From the NCBI RefSeq assembly GCF_001044235.1, contig NZ_JYNL01000064.1:1-64000 (forward strand): a stretch of 64,000 bases of DNA, read 5' to 3'. This stretch comes from Mycolicibacterium chlorophenolicum. Lineage in GTDB: Bacteria > Actinomycetota > Actinomycetes > Mycobacteriales > Mycobacteriaceae. Within the stretch, counting starts at the first letter, position 1, and each line of letters begins with the position of its first letter. Below, piece by piece: positions 16,054 to 24,106 of this stretch. A program made the translations under genes and the position numbers. The notes under the pieces are model-generated. The model was not told where the DNA came from. It worked only from the letters and a program-made list of their open reading frames with translations, and did not search any database.

Positions 16054-17298
16054 GTGGAAGTGAAAGATGGAAACCGTCAGAGAAAATGCCGCGAAGTTTG
16101 TCGGAGGGCGCGCATAAGCTGGCAAATTATGACAGAGAACGTTGGTTCGAAGAAGGCGTGGGAGGAGCCTGACGCCCAGGGCCGAGTGCTGGATGAACGC
16201 CAGTTCCCGGAACTGAATGCGGTCTTCTACAGTGCAGATCCCTCAGAGTTCATCAAGATGCGAGTCGAGAGCCTGGCACTAATGGCTTGCAAAGATGAAG
16301 CCCTTGCTCCCGCATACGGATCAGACCGTCCTGTCGGAGATTCGATTTGTTTCCAGGGCACGTCAGTTCCGCATCCTCAGCAGCGCTACCAATTCGTGCG
16401 GATGGAAGCGGTCACGATCGTTCATCATGCGTCGGAAGCTCTTCTCCGATTGTTCTTCGCACATGTCGATTTTCCGGAGTGCCCGTGGCTGGGAATGTCC
16501 ACGTCGACTGACTTCGCCAAGTTCAAGAAGCAGGTCGACGCTGCCTTGAAAGGTGGCTTCAGCCGGGACGAGATAGCTGCAGTCTTTTTGGGCGGCAGCG
16601 ACCCGGATGACGCCGGGATCAAGATGGGCAAAGGCAAATTCAACGAAACCGTCGACGCACTTCAGCTCTTGCTCACCGACTGCGCGAACCGTTTCCTCGG
16701 TGACTCCTTCTTGTATAACGCGGTGAAGCACGGGCTGACTGCAATCGACACGGACGCCAAGATGAAGTGGATGGGAGGCAACGGCAAGGAATTTTCGATG
16801 CTCGACGGCTTCGTCCACGGTTACCTGCACAAGAAGCTAAGCCCCACGGCGGCCAAGGAGGACGGCCAATGGTTCCTGAGCCTCGCTGACTCAAATCCAG
16901 AGCGTGATCTGGCCGTGACCACTGTCATCACTTACGCGCTGGACTCACTTTGGGACGTCGCGCGGCGCCGGTACATGGGGGTGCCGGGCAAGGTCTACTG
17001 CATCAGCAAGGCAACAGTGGAGGTGGCGATCTACGCGCCCATATGCCAGGCCGAGAATCTCATGCATCGTATGACGCACGAACTCATCAAGACAAAAGTG
17101 GACGGCGACGTTGATGGCACCGAACACCAGATGTCGATCTATCACATTCCGGCCGAGTTTCACCTGAGGGACAGTGTGAAGAAGAACAACGTACGCAAGG
17201 TTGAGCTTCCGGTTAGGCCCCAGGACGTTCATGTACCGTCGACTAGTCCAACGGCCTATTTGCCGATCGTGCCCAAGGGATTTCAGCAGGGGCACTAG
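16054..17298 (+). CDS. Hypothetical island protein of 414 residues
   Basis: I do not recognise this family. The protein is soluble and mainly helical. It has RMEAVTIVHHASEALLRLFFAH near residue 115 and FLYNAVKHGLTAI near 225. The latter recalls the conserved core of HEPN-like or abortive-infection helical proteins, though no clear Rx4-6H motif is seen. The C-terminal part is beta-rich (VYCISKATVEVAIYAPICQAENL). GTG 16054 is supported by GGGAGGG eight bases upstream; ATG 16129 is an alternative 25 codons later. It is transcribed divergently from the ApeA-like gene and is the last gene before the island boundary. Confidence 0.65.
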   Translation: MEVKDGNRQRKCREVCRRARISWQIMTENVGSKKAWEEPDAQGRVLDERQFPELNAVFYSADPSEFIKMRVESLALMACKDEALAPAYGSDRPVGDSICFQGTSVPHPQQRYQFVRMEAVTIVHHASEALLRLFFAHVDFPECPWLGMSTSTDFAKFKKQVDAALKGGFSRDEIAAVFLGGSDPDDAGIKMGKGKFNETVDALQLLLTDCANRFLGDSFLYNAVKHGLTAIDTDAKMKWMGGNGKEFSMLDGFVHGYLHKKLSPTAAKEDGQWFLSLADSNPERDLAVTTVITYALDSLWDVARRRYMGVPGKVYCISKATVEVAIYAPICQAENLMHRMTHELIKTKVDGDVDGTEHQMSIYHIPAEFHLRDSVKKNNVRKVELPVRPQDVHVPSTSPTAYLPIVPKGFQQGH

Positions 17299-17626
17299 AA
17301 GGTCTGTTGTAGACAAGCTTAATCGAGTATGAATGCGACATGACGTCACCCCACATGACGTCGACCTCATTGCTGCCAGGCTGAGGAAGCTCTCTGACGG
17401 CGTCGTGACGCTTTTCGGCGGCACTATTCAAGGCCGACGAGACCCTGCAGCACATGGGCGACATGCGACGCGCGTGACTCAAGATCCAGCACGAACTACC
17501 CAGTCCGCAGGGAGTCCGCAGTGGTCCATTGACACTTCGACATCAATCAACACGACAAACACCGCTTACCTGCCACGACAGCGCAAGCCAACATAACCAC
17601 GTCATTCAAACTCCCAGGTGCCGTGG
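17299..17626. other. Region between last island gene and the attachment site
   Basis: No complete gene. A plus-strand frame starting at 17333 reads DVDLIAARLRKLSDGVVTLFGG, which loosely recalls the C-terminal end of tyrosine integrases (DLDAVADRL...). This is where an integrase tail normally lies, next to its att site, but the rest of the frame is not family-like. The duplicated words AGTCCGCA occur near 17500-17520. It could be integrase debris. Confidence 0.3.
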
Positions 17627-17668
17627 TTCGGGACGAAGAGGTCGTGGGTTCGAATCCCGCCACCCCGA
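17627..17668 (+). other. tRNA-Pro 3' half: attachment site (island right end)
   Basis: From the anticodon loop TTCGGGA (anticodon CGG, proline) the sequence continues as the 3' half of a tRNA: CGAAG stem strand, T stem-loop GTGGG-TTCGAAT-CCCGC at 17644-17660, then acceptor strand CACCCCG and discriminator A at 17668. The upstream bases (GTGCCGTGG) cannot pair to form the D arm or the anticodon stem, so this is not an intact tRNA. A duplicated tRNA 3' end at the edge of foreign genes is the classic product of integrase-driven insertion. The intact tRNA-Pro should lie beyond the left side of the window. Confidence 0.8.
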
Positions 17669-17688
17669 CTCGTGTGATCGTCAGTGAG

Positions 17689-17719
17689 AGGCCCTGATCC
17701 GGTTCCCCGGTCAGGGCCT
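17689..17719 (+). terminator. Hairpin terminator after the tRNA-Pro fragment
   Basis: Stem AGGCCCTGA pairs with TCAGGGCCT around a GC-rich inner loop, followed by TCTT. It probably served the original tRNA-Pro gene and also closes the minus-strand VOC gene. Confidence 0.65.
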
Positions 17720-17739
17720 TCTTGCTGCTGCGCGGGTCG

Positions 17740-18117
17740 TCACACCCAGGTGACGAACTGCACGATGATGCCGTTCGGATCCTCGAACTGGCAGTACCGC
17801 TCACCCCACGGCTCGGTCTCCGGCGCGGTGGCGACGGGTACCCCTGCGGCACGGAGCTTCTCGTACACGGCGTCGACGTCCTCGACGACGAACACCAGCA
17901 GCAGACCGTCGCCCGCGCTGCCCGCCCGATGTGCGGGCCGGAACGTCGCCAGGCCCGTGCGCAGGAAGATCACGTTGGGTCCACCGTCGGGGTGGCTCAA
18001 CGACACGAACCCGTCCGCCTGCATCGCGACCGTGTGGCCGACGTGCCGGGTCAGGAAGTCGGCTGACGCGCTGGGGTCGGCGACGTTGAGGGAGATCGCC
18101 GTGCCGGTCACCTTCAT
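17740..18117 (-). CDS. VOC-family (glyoxalase/dioxygenase fold) protein
   Basis: A 125-residue single-module vicinal-oxygen-chelate protein. It has two beta-alpha-beta-beta-beta halves (KVTGTAISLNVADPSASADFL... and GLLLVFVVEDVDAVYEKLRAAG) and ends in YCQFEDPNGIIVQFVTW, where the metal-ligand Glu of the family sits. Likely functions are glyoxalase, dioxygenase or drug-binding; the substrate is unknown. ATG 18117 follows a GAGGT ribosome site. It diverges from a TetR gene over a palindrome-bearing promoter, so it is probably that regulator's target. Confidence 0.85.
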   Translation of the reverse strand: MKVTGTAISLNVADPSASADFLTRHVGHTVAMQADGFVSLSHPDGGPNVIFLRTGLATFRPAHRAGSAGDGLLLVFVVEDVDAVYEKLRAAGVPVATAPETEPWGERYCQFEDPNGIIVQFVTWV

Positions 18118-18127
18118 GGACACCTCT

Positions 18128-18148
18128 TTCTCGTATTCCGTACGAGAA
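18128..18148. promoter_or_regulatory. Candidate TetR operator
   Basis: TTCTCGTA-TTCCG-TACGAGAA is a perfect inverted repeat with eight-base arms in the 79-base space between the divergent VOC and TetR genes. A TACACT -10 box for the TetR gene lies at 18159-18164, which places the operator over its -35 region. Confidence 0.6.
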
Positions 18149-18196
18149 CCAGTATCCGTACACTGCACGGAAATGCAACCGGTCTGGCGGAGGGGC

Positions 18197-18913
18197 ATGG
18201 ACACCATCGAGCTGCTGTGGCGCCGGGACCTGCCCGCCGCACCCCGCCGCGGCAGGCCACCCCGGTACACGGTCGACGCCGTCGTCGCCGCGGCCATCGC
18301 CGTCGCCGACCGTACCGGCCTGTCCTTCACGCTGCGTGACGTGGCGCATGCGCTGGGCGCGCCGGTGATGTCGGTGTACTCGTACATCGACGGTCGCGAG
18401 CAGCTCCTCGAACTCATGGTGGACCAGTGCCGGGCTGACATGACTCACCGCGAACCGTCCGGCGACTGGGAGGCCCGGCTCCGATCCGTCGCCGACGACA
18501 ACGCGCGACTGTTCGACGAGCACCCGTGGATGGCGGACATCGAGTCGGAGCGCAGCGTGCTCGGCCCGGGCACGCTCGCCAAGTACGACCGCGAGCTCGC
18601 CGCGGTCGAGGCGCTGCGACTCTCCGACACCGACAAGGACGCCGCGCTGACCCTGGTGCTGGACTTCGTCCGGTCGTGCGCGCGGGCGCGGGCCCATGCG
18701 CGCCGTGAACGCCGGGAGGAATCACCGGAGCAGTGGTGGCAGCGCGAAGGCGCCAAGCTCGCCGCGCTCGGGGTGACCGAGCGCTACCCGCTGGCGTCGC
18801 GCATCGGAACCGCTGCGGGACAGGCGCATTCGGCCGCCCACGACGCCGACGCCCATTACGAGTTCGGGCTGCGGGCGATCCTGCTCGGCATCGACGCGCT
18901 GCAGGCGCCCTGA
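18197..18913 (+). CDS. TetR-family transcriptional regulator
   Basis: A 238-residue regulator. After an MDTIELLWRRDLPAAPRRGRPPRYT lead comes a TetR helix-turn-helix: VVAAAIAVADRTGLSFTLRDVAHALG, then APVMSVYSYIDGREQLLELM. The larger C-terminal part is helical, as expected for a ligand-binding and dimerisation domain of the tetracyclin-repressor-like C-terminal type. ATG 18197 is preceded by GGCGGAGG and is the conserved family start. It is divergent from the VOC gene, with a perfect inverted repeat between them, suggesting autoregulation and control of that gene. Confidence 0.9.
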   Translation: MDTIELLWRRDLPAAPRRGRPPRYTVDAVVAAAIAVADRTGLSFTLRDVAHALGAPVMSVYSYIDGREQLLELMVDQCRADMTHREPSGDWEARLRSVADDNARLFDEHPWMADIESERSVLGPGTLAKYDRELAAVEALRLSDTDKDAALTLVLDFVRSCARARAHARRERREESPEQWWQREGAKLAALGVTERYPLASRIGTAAGQAHSAAHDADAHYEFGLRAILLGIDALQAP

Positions 18914-18918
18914 CCTTC

Positions 18919-19047
18919 TCAGGCGGTGGGCTCGCCACCGTCCTTGTCGACGTCGGGGGTGTCGCGGTCGGGATCCTTCTCGGTGTCCTGCGCCTTGTCG
19001 GCGGTCGACCCGTCCTCGTCGTCGTAGATGCCACTACCTCGCGTCAT
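18919..19047 (-). CDS. Small acidic hypothetical protein
   Basis: A 42-residue, strongly acidic, probably disordered peptide (MTRGSGIYDDEDGSTADKAQ ... TPDVDKDGGEPTA). ATG 19047 has GAGGAC nine bases upstream, and the frame stops five bases from the convergent TetR stop. Similar Asp/Glu-rich micro-proteins with this N-terminus are, in my recollection, recurrent in mycobacteria. The downstream order, in the same direction as the F420 oxidoreductase gene and 10 bases after it, suggests cotranscription. Function unknown. Confidence 0.65.
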   Translation of the reverse strand: MTRGSGIYDDEDGSTADKAQDTEKDPDRDTPDVDKDGGEPTA

Positions 19048-19057
19048 CGGCACGTCC

Positions 19058-20044
19058 TCACTGTGCGGCACTGCGGAGTTTGTCGAGCAGCGGCTCTGCT
19101 GCCTCGGCGAAGAATGCGTCCTGGGCGTCGCCGCCGACCTGGACCAGCGCGATGTCGGTGAACCCGGCCTTCCAGTACTCGCTCACCGCCTCGACGATGG
19201 CGTCGAGGTCCGGCCCGCACGGAATCGACTCCGCGGTGTCCTCGGGCCGGACGAACTGCGTCGCGCCGTCGAAGCCCATCGTGGTCGGCAGGTCGGCGTT
19301 GACCGCCCACCCGCCGGCGAACCAGCGGAACTGGTCGTGGGCCCGTTCGACCGCTGCGTCGCGGTCACGGTCCCAGCAGATCGGGATCTGCCCGATGACG
19401 CGCGCGTCGCCGGGCAGGCCGGTGGCGCGGCGCGCGTCGTGCCAGGCGTCGACCAGGTCCTTCTTCGGCTCGACGGCGATCAGATGGTCGGCCAGCGGCG
19501 CGAACGCCTCCACCGAACGGTCGCCGGACACGGCCGCCGCAATCGGGACCGGCACCTCGGGCACGTCCCAGATCCGCGCCGAGTCGACCTCGAAGTGCTC
19601 GCCCTTCCAGTCGACGAGCTCACCGGTGTGCAGCTCGCGGATGATCTGGATCGCCTCGCGCAGCATCTCCAAGCGGCGCGCCACGGTGGGCCAGCCCTTG
19701 CCGACGACGTGCTCGTTGAGGTTCTCGCCGGTGCCCACCCCGAGGGTGAACCGGCCGTCGGCCAGGATCTGCAGTGTGGCCGCCTTCTGCGCGACGACGG
19801 CCGGGTGGTACCGGATCGTCGGGCAGGTGACATACGTCATCAACTCGACACGTTCGGTGGCGTGCGCGACGGCGCCGAGCACCGACCACGCGTACGGAGC
19901 GTGGCCCTGCGAGGCCAGCCACGGGAAGTAGTGGTCACTGGAGACTTCGAAGTCGAAGCCCGCCTGCTCCGCCGAAACTGCATAGCGGACAAGGTCTTTC
20001 GGGCCGCTCTGCTCGGTCATCAGGGTGTAGCCGAAACGGGTCAT
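19058..20044 (-). CDS. F420-dependent LLM-class oxidoreductase (G6PDH-like family)
   Basis: A 328-residue luciferase-like TIM-barrel protein of the F420-dependent glucose-6-phosphate-dehydrogenase-related group (TIGR03557 type). Supporting segments: MTRFGYTLMTEQSGPKDLVR, FEVSSDHYFPWL, the GVGTGENLNEHVVG F420 loop, and RLEMLREAIQIIRELHTGE. It would transfer hydride to or from deazaflavin F420 in the cytoplasm; the substrate is not evident. ATG 20044 is the conserved start. Longer in-frame starts would add an atypical Arg-rich lead. Confidence 0.88.
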   Translation of the reverse strand: MTRFGYTLMTEQSGPKDLVRYAVSAEQAGFDFEVSSDHYFPWLASQGHAPYAWSVLGAVAHATERVELMTYVTCPTIRYHPAVVAQKAATLQILADGRFTLGVGTGENLNEHVVGKGWPTVARRLEMLREAIQIIRELHTGELVDWKGEHFEVDSARIWDVPEVPVPIAAAVSGDRSVEAFAPLADHLIAVEPKKDLVDAWHDARRATGLPGDARVIGQIPICWDRDRDAAVERAHDQFRWFAGGWAVNADLPTTMGFDGATQFVRPEDTAESIPCGPDLDAIVEAVSEYWKAGFTDIALVQVGGDAQDAFFAEAAEPLLDKLRSAAQ

Positions 20045-20135
20045 GCGGCCGGAGTACCCGTGACGGCGTCGCCGAAACGGGGTGCGCGCGCAGGTGACGT
20101 TGCCGATCGGGACGGCGATCGACAAGATGGTGATC

Positions 20136-21356
20136 ATGACCTACAGCGCCGGCGGATACGGCCCGGCGGGGACTCCACCCCCAGGCATGCCGCCGCCGGG
20201 CTATCCCGGGTATCCGCCCCCGGGCTACGCCTACGGTCCCCCGCCGGGGTACGGACCTCCTCCCGGCTACGGTCCTCCACCCGGCTACGGTCCCCCGCCC
20301 GGCTACGGTCCCCCACCGGGGTACGGGCCACCGCCGGGGTACGGCCCGCCGCCCGGCTATCAGCCGCCGGTGCTGCGACCCGGTATCGTCCCGCTGCGGC
20401 CCCTCACCCTCTCGGACATGTTCAACGGGGCGTTCGCGTACATGCGGAGCAATCCCAAGGCCACGCTCGGCCTGACGACGATCGTGGTGGTCGCCGCACA
20501 GCTGCTCGCGCTGATCCTGTCGTTGTGGCCGTTGGCGTTCAGCGGTGACATCTCTCAGGCGGTGGACGGCGCGGCCCCCGGCGCCACGGTGTTCGAGACC
20601 GGTGCGGGTCTTGCGTCGATGGTGTCGAGCTTCGCGGCCGGCATCGCCACCGCGCTGTCGACGATCCTGCTCAGCGGACTGCTGACCGTGGTGATCGGGC
20701 GCTCGATCTTCGGCGCGGGCATCACGATCGGCGAGGCGTGGCGGCGGTTGAAGCCGCGGCTGTGGGCGCTGCTCGGATTCACGGTGCTCGAAGCCCTCGG
20801 CGCGATCCTGTTGATCATCGTCGTCGCGGCGATCATCGCCGTGGTGGCGGTGGCCACCAACGGCTGGGCCGCGTTCGCGATCGGCGCTCCGCTGGTGCTC
20901 GCGCTGATCGCGGCACTGGTCTATCTCGGCACGATGCTGTCGTTCACGCCGGTGGCGATCGTGCTGGAGCGCCGCGACATCATCTCTTCGATCCGACGCT
21001 CGTTCACCCTGGTGCGCCACGACTTCTGGCGGGTGCTCGGCATCCGACTGCTCGCGGTGCTGGTGGCCCAGCTCGTCGCCGGCGCCGTCGCGATCCCGTT
21101 CAGCTTCGGCGGTCAGATCCTGCTCACCACCGGAACCACCGTGACCGCCGCGATGATCGCGTTGGTCATCATCGCGGTCGGCGGGGCCATCGGCCAGATC
21201 ATCACCGGGCCGTTCAGCGCCGGAATCGTGGTGCTGCAGTACACGGATCGCCGTATCCGCGCCGAGGCGTTCGACCTGGTGCTGCAGACCGGCGCGGCGC
21301 AGACGGCGGTGGCGCCGCAGACCACCGACGACCTGTGGCTGACCGGCCAGCGCTGA
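20136..21356 (+). CDS. PGY-repeat multi-pass membrane protein (Rv3689-like)
   Basis: A 406-residue protein. An N-terminal cytoplasmic Pro/Gly/Tyr region holds seven tandem GPPPGY repeats (about residues 30-75). A membrane domain with roughly five or six hydrophobic segments of the GDPD-membrane / DUF7544-like type follows (PLTLSDMFNGAFAYMRSNPK, then long hydrophobic stretches). It leads a tightly packed operon with DUF4129, DUF4350, MoxR and DUF58 genes, in the order of Rv3689-Rv3693. ATG 20136 is one of two close in-frame ATGs; 20127 is possible. It probably scaffolds or anchors the MoxR complex, but its function is untested as far as I know. Confidence 0.85.
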   Translation: MTYSAGGYGPAGTPPPGMPPPGYPGYPPPGYAYGPPPGYGPPPGYGPPPGYGPPPGYGPPPGYGPPPGYGPPPGYQPPVLRPGIVPLRPLTLSDMFNGAFAYMRSNPKATLGLTTIVVVAAQLLALILSLWPLAFSGDISQAVDGAAPGATVFETGAGLASMVSSFAAGIATALSTILLSGLLTVVIGRSIFGAGITIGEAWRRLKPRLWALLGFTVLEALGAILLIIVVAAIIAVVAVATNGWAAFAIGAPLVLALIAALVYLGTMLSFTPVAIVLERRDIISSIRRSFTLVRHDFWRVLGIRLLAVLVAQLVAGAVAIPFSFGGQILLTTGTTVTAAMIALVIIAVGGAIGQIITGPFSAGIVVLQYTDRRIRAEAFDLVLQTGAAQTAVAPQTTDDLWLTGQR

Positions 21357-21357
21357 C

Positions 21358-22008
21358 GTGGTGCCGATCGACATCGACCGCGACGCCGCGCGGGACGCCG
21401 CCCGGCGCGAACTGTCCAAGGCGATCTACCCGAGGGAGTCGCTGACCGACCAGATCCTCACCTGGATCGAACGACTGCTGTACCGGATCACCGCCGGCGC
21501 AGCGTCGGTGCCCGGCGGCTGGTTCACCGTGGCGATCCTTCTGGCGCTGCTCGCCGTCGCCGTCCTGGTGGCCGTGCGCATCGCGCGACGGGCCATGCGC
21601 AGCAGTCGATCCGGTGCCGATCTCCTGTTCGACGACCGTGAACTCAGCGCCGCCGAACACCGGGCGGCCGCCGAGCGCGACGCCGCGGCCGCCGCCTGGG
21701 CGTCGGCCATCCGGCACCGGCTGCGTGCCGTCGCGCGCCACCTCGAGGAGAACGGCACCCTGGCCGCCGCGCCGGGCCGCACGGCCACCGAACTGGCTCG
21801 CGACGCCGGCCGGGTGCTGCCCGACCTGGCCGGCCGATTCGGCTCCGCAGCAGAGGCTTTCAACGACGTCACCTACGGTGAACTGCCCGGCCACGAGGCC
21901 CAGTACCGGATGATCGTCGCGTTGGACGACGACGTGGCCACTCACCGGGCCGCCCCCTCGGATCCCGATGCCGTCCGGGCACAACAGGATTGGGCCGCAC
22001 TCCGATGA
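21358..22008 (+). CDS. DUF4129 membrane protein (Rv3690-like)
   Basis: A 216-residue protein with a single transmembrane segment (GGWFTVAILLALLAVAVLVAV, about 59-80). A DUF4129 C-terminal cytoplasmic region contains DRELSAAEHRAAAERDAAAA, then LARDAGRVLPDLAGRFGSAAEAFNDVTYGELPGHE. Starts GTG 21358 or GTG 21361 lie one to four bases after the previous stop, so translation is coupled. DUF4129 proteins accompany MoxR/DUF58 systems and are linked in some bacteria to transglutaminase modules. Confidence 0.87.
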   Translation: MVPIDIDRDAARDAARRELSKAIYPRESLTDQILTWIERLLYRITAGAASVPGGWFTVAILLALLAVAVLVAVRIARRAMRSSRSGADLLFDDRELSAAEHRAAAERDAAAAAWASAIRHRLRAVARHLEENGTLAAAPGRTATELARDAGRVLPDLAGRFGSAAEAFNDVTYGELPGHEAQYRMIVALDDDVATHRAAPSDPDAVRAQQDWAALR

Positions 22009-23144
22009 GCACCGCGCTCGGTCCCACCGTCGGCCAGCGGTGGCGCACCTGGCGTTGGGTGCTGCTGGGCCTGGCCGCCGTCATCGCGGTCGCCGCCGTG
22101 AGCACCTGGCTGACGGCGCCGCGCCCGGGCGGTCATCTCGATGCGGGCTCGACCTCCCCCGACGGCGCCCGCGCCCTGATCACCCTGTTGCGCGACAACG
22201 GGATCGACGTCGTCGTGGCCGACACCGTCGGCGACGTCGCGCGCACCGCCCGTCCCGACACCCTCGTGGTCGCGGCCCAGACGTTCTGGCTCTACGACGA
22301 CGAGCAACTGGCCCGGCTCGCGGCCCTGCCCGGGGACCGCCTCATCGTCGAGCCGGTCGGCAAGACCCGCGAGGCGCTCGCCCCGGCGCTTCGCAGCAGT
22401 GGCTCGACCGAATTCGGCGGTCTCGCGGCCGAATGCGATCTGAGGGAGGCCGAACGGGCCGGGGCGGTGCAGTTCGACGCGGCCGACACGTACGAGGCCG
22501 CCGGCGCGACGCCGGTGACCCGGTGCTACCGCGGCGTGCTGGCCCGCTACGACGACGCGGGCCGCACCGTCACCGTGGTGGGCGGCTCGGGTTTCATGAC
22601 GAACTCGGGGCTGCTCGAGGAAGGCAACGCCGCGCTGGCGATGAACCTCGCGGGCAGCCGGCCCACCGTGATCTGGTACGCCCCGCAGCACAGCGAGGGC
22701 GCCGGGTCCGTCGGCGACGCCACCATCACCGACCTGATTCCCGATCAGGTGACGTGGCTGGTGATCCAGCTCGTGGTGGCGGTGGCGCTGCTGGCGCTGT
22801 GGCGGGGTCGCCGGGTCGGGCCGCTGGTGGCCGAACCGCTGCCGGTGGTGGTCCGGGCATCGGAGACCGTGGAGGGCCGCGGACGGCTGTACCGGTCCCG
22901 TCGCGCGCGGGACCGGGCCGCCGAGGCGCTTCGCTCGTCGGCCCGGCAGCGTCTTGCTCCGCGGCTGGGGGTGCGCGGCGACGCCGCCCCGCCGGCGGTC
23001 GTCGCGGCCGTCGCCCAGCGGTGCGGCCTCGACCCGCAGACCGTCGCCCATATCCTCTACGGGCAGCCACCGGCGAGTGACACCGAGCTGGTGGACCTCG
23101 CCCGTGCGCTCGACGACATCGAAAGGCAGGTCGCACAGTCGTGA
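22005..23144 (+). CDS. DUF4350 membrane protein (Rv3691-like)
   Basis: A 379-residue protein anchored by an N-terminal segment (VLLGLAAVIAVAAVSTWL) and a second one near residue 255 (WLVIQLVVAVALLALW). Between them is an extracytoplasmic DUF4350 domain that starts PGGHLDAGSTSPDGARALITLLRDNG, the hallmark of this family. The C-terminal cytoplasmic part contains Arg-rich helices and a LDPQTVAHILYG segment. ATG 22005 overlaps the previous stop (ATGA). It is part of the MoxR operon and probably presents a substrate or cell-envelope signal to it. Confidence 0.87.
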   Translation: MSTALGPTVGQRWRTWRWVLLGLAAVIAVAAVSTWLTAPRPGGHLDAGSTSPDGARALITLLRDNGIDVVVADTVGDVARTARPDTLVVAAQTFWLYDDEQLARLAALPGDRLIVEPVGKTREALAPALRSSGSTEFGGLAAECDLREAERAGAVQFDAADTYEAAGATPVTRCYRGVLARYDDAGRTVTVVGGSGFMTNSGLLEEGNAALAMNLAGSRPTVIWYAPQHSEGAGSVGDATITDLIPDQVTWLVIQLVVAVALLALWRGRRVGPLVAEPLPVVVRASETVEGRGRLYRSRRARDRAAEALRSSARQRLAPRLGVRGDAAPPAVVAAVAQRCGLDPQTVAHILYGQPPASDTELVDLARALDDIERQVAQS

Positions 23145-24106
23145 CACAGCCCAGCACCCACGAAGGCGCGCGCACCGCGCTGATGGCCCTGCGCACCGAG
23201 ATCGCCAAGGTCGTGGTCGGCCAGGACGCGGTGGTCAGTGGACTGGTGGTGGCGCTGCTGTGCCGCGGGCACGTCCTGCTCGAGGGTGTGCCCGGCGTCG
23301 CGAAGACGCTGTTGGTGCGCACGCTCGCCGCGGCACTGCAGCTCGAGTTCAAGCGGGTGCAGTTCACGCCCGACCTGATGCCCGGCGACGTCACGGGTTC
23401 GCTGGTGTACGACGCGCGCACCGCGGAGTTCACCTTCCGCGCCGGGCCCGTGTTCACCAATCTGCTTCTCGCCGACGAGATCAACCGCACGCCACCCAAG
23501 ACGCAGGCGGCACTGCTGGAGGCCATGGAGGAGCGGCAGGTCAGCGTCGAGGGCGAACCGCGTCCGCTGCCCGATCCGTTCATCGTCGCGGCCACCCAGA
23601 ATCCCATCGAGTACGAGGGCACCTACCAGTTGCCGGAGGCGCAGCTGGACCGGTTCCTGCTGAAGCTCGACGTGCCGCTGCCCCCGCGCGATCAGGAGAT
23701 CGCGATCCTCGACCGGCACGCCCGCGGGTTCGATCCGCGCAATCTGTCCGCGGTGCAGCCGGTGGCCGGGCCGGCGGAGCTGGCAGCGGGCCGCGAAGCC
23801 GTCGGGCAGGTGCTCGCCGGTGAGGAGATCCTCGGCTACATCGTCGACATCGTCGGCGCCACAAGGCATTCCCCGTCGCTGCAACTCGGGGTGTCACCCC
23901 GCGGCGCGACGGCCCTGCTGTCGACGGCACGCACCTGGGCGTGGCTGTCCGGGCGCACCTACGTCACCCCCGACGACGTCAAGGCGATGGCCCGGCCGAC
24001 GCTGCGCCACCGGGTGGCGCTGCGTCCCGAGGCCGAACTGGAGGGCGCATCCGCCGACGGTGTGCTCGACGGGATCCTCGCGGCCGTACCGGTGCCCCGC
24101 TGGTGA
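23141..24106 (+). CDS. moxR: MoxR-family AAA+ ATPase (MoxR2-like)
   Basis: A 321-residue AAA+ ATPase. Walker A is the MoxR variant GVPGVAKT; Walker B is LLADEINRTPPKTQAALLEAMEE; sensor I lies in VAATQNPIEYEGTYQLPEAQLDRF. It probably acts as a chaperone for assembly or metal insertion of protein complexes, together with the adjacent DUF58 (VWA-type) partner, as is usual for MoxR. GTG 23141 overlaps the previous stop (GTGA). Position and neighbours match moxR2 (Rv3692). Confidence 0.94.
   Translation: MTQPSTHEGARTALMALRTEIAKVVVGQDAVVSGLVVALLCRGHVLLEGVPGVAKTLLVRTLAAALQLEFKRVQFTPDLMPGDVTGSLVYDARTAEFTFRAGPVFTNLLLADEINRTPPKTQAALLEAMEERQVSVEGEPRPLPDPFIVAATQNPIEYEGTYQLPEAQLDRFLLKLDVPLPPRDQEIAILDRHARGFDPRNLSAVQPVAGPAELAAGREAVGQVLAGEEILGYIVDIVGATRHSPSLQLGVSPRGATALLSTARTWAWLSGRTYVTPDDVKAMARPTLRHRVALRPEAELEGASADGVLDGILAAVPVPRW

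Noticed and set aside
17333..17596. Integrase C-terminal remnant
   Set aside because: Only about 20 residues are vaguely similar and no catalytic Tyr box is visible; too weak to call as a pseudogene.
17627..17668. Functional tRNA-Pro gene
   Set aside because: The D arm, the 5' acceptor strand and the 5' half of the anticodon stem are absent.
20195..20365. Tandem DNA repeats, possible CRISPR or minisatellite
   Set aside because: The repeat unit is 18 bases with no spacers and encodes GPPPGY in frame, so it is a protein repeat.
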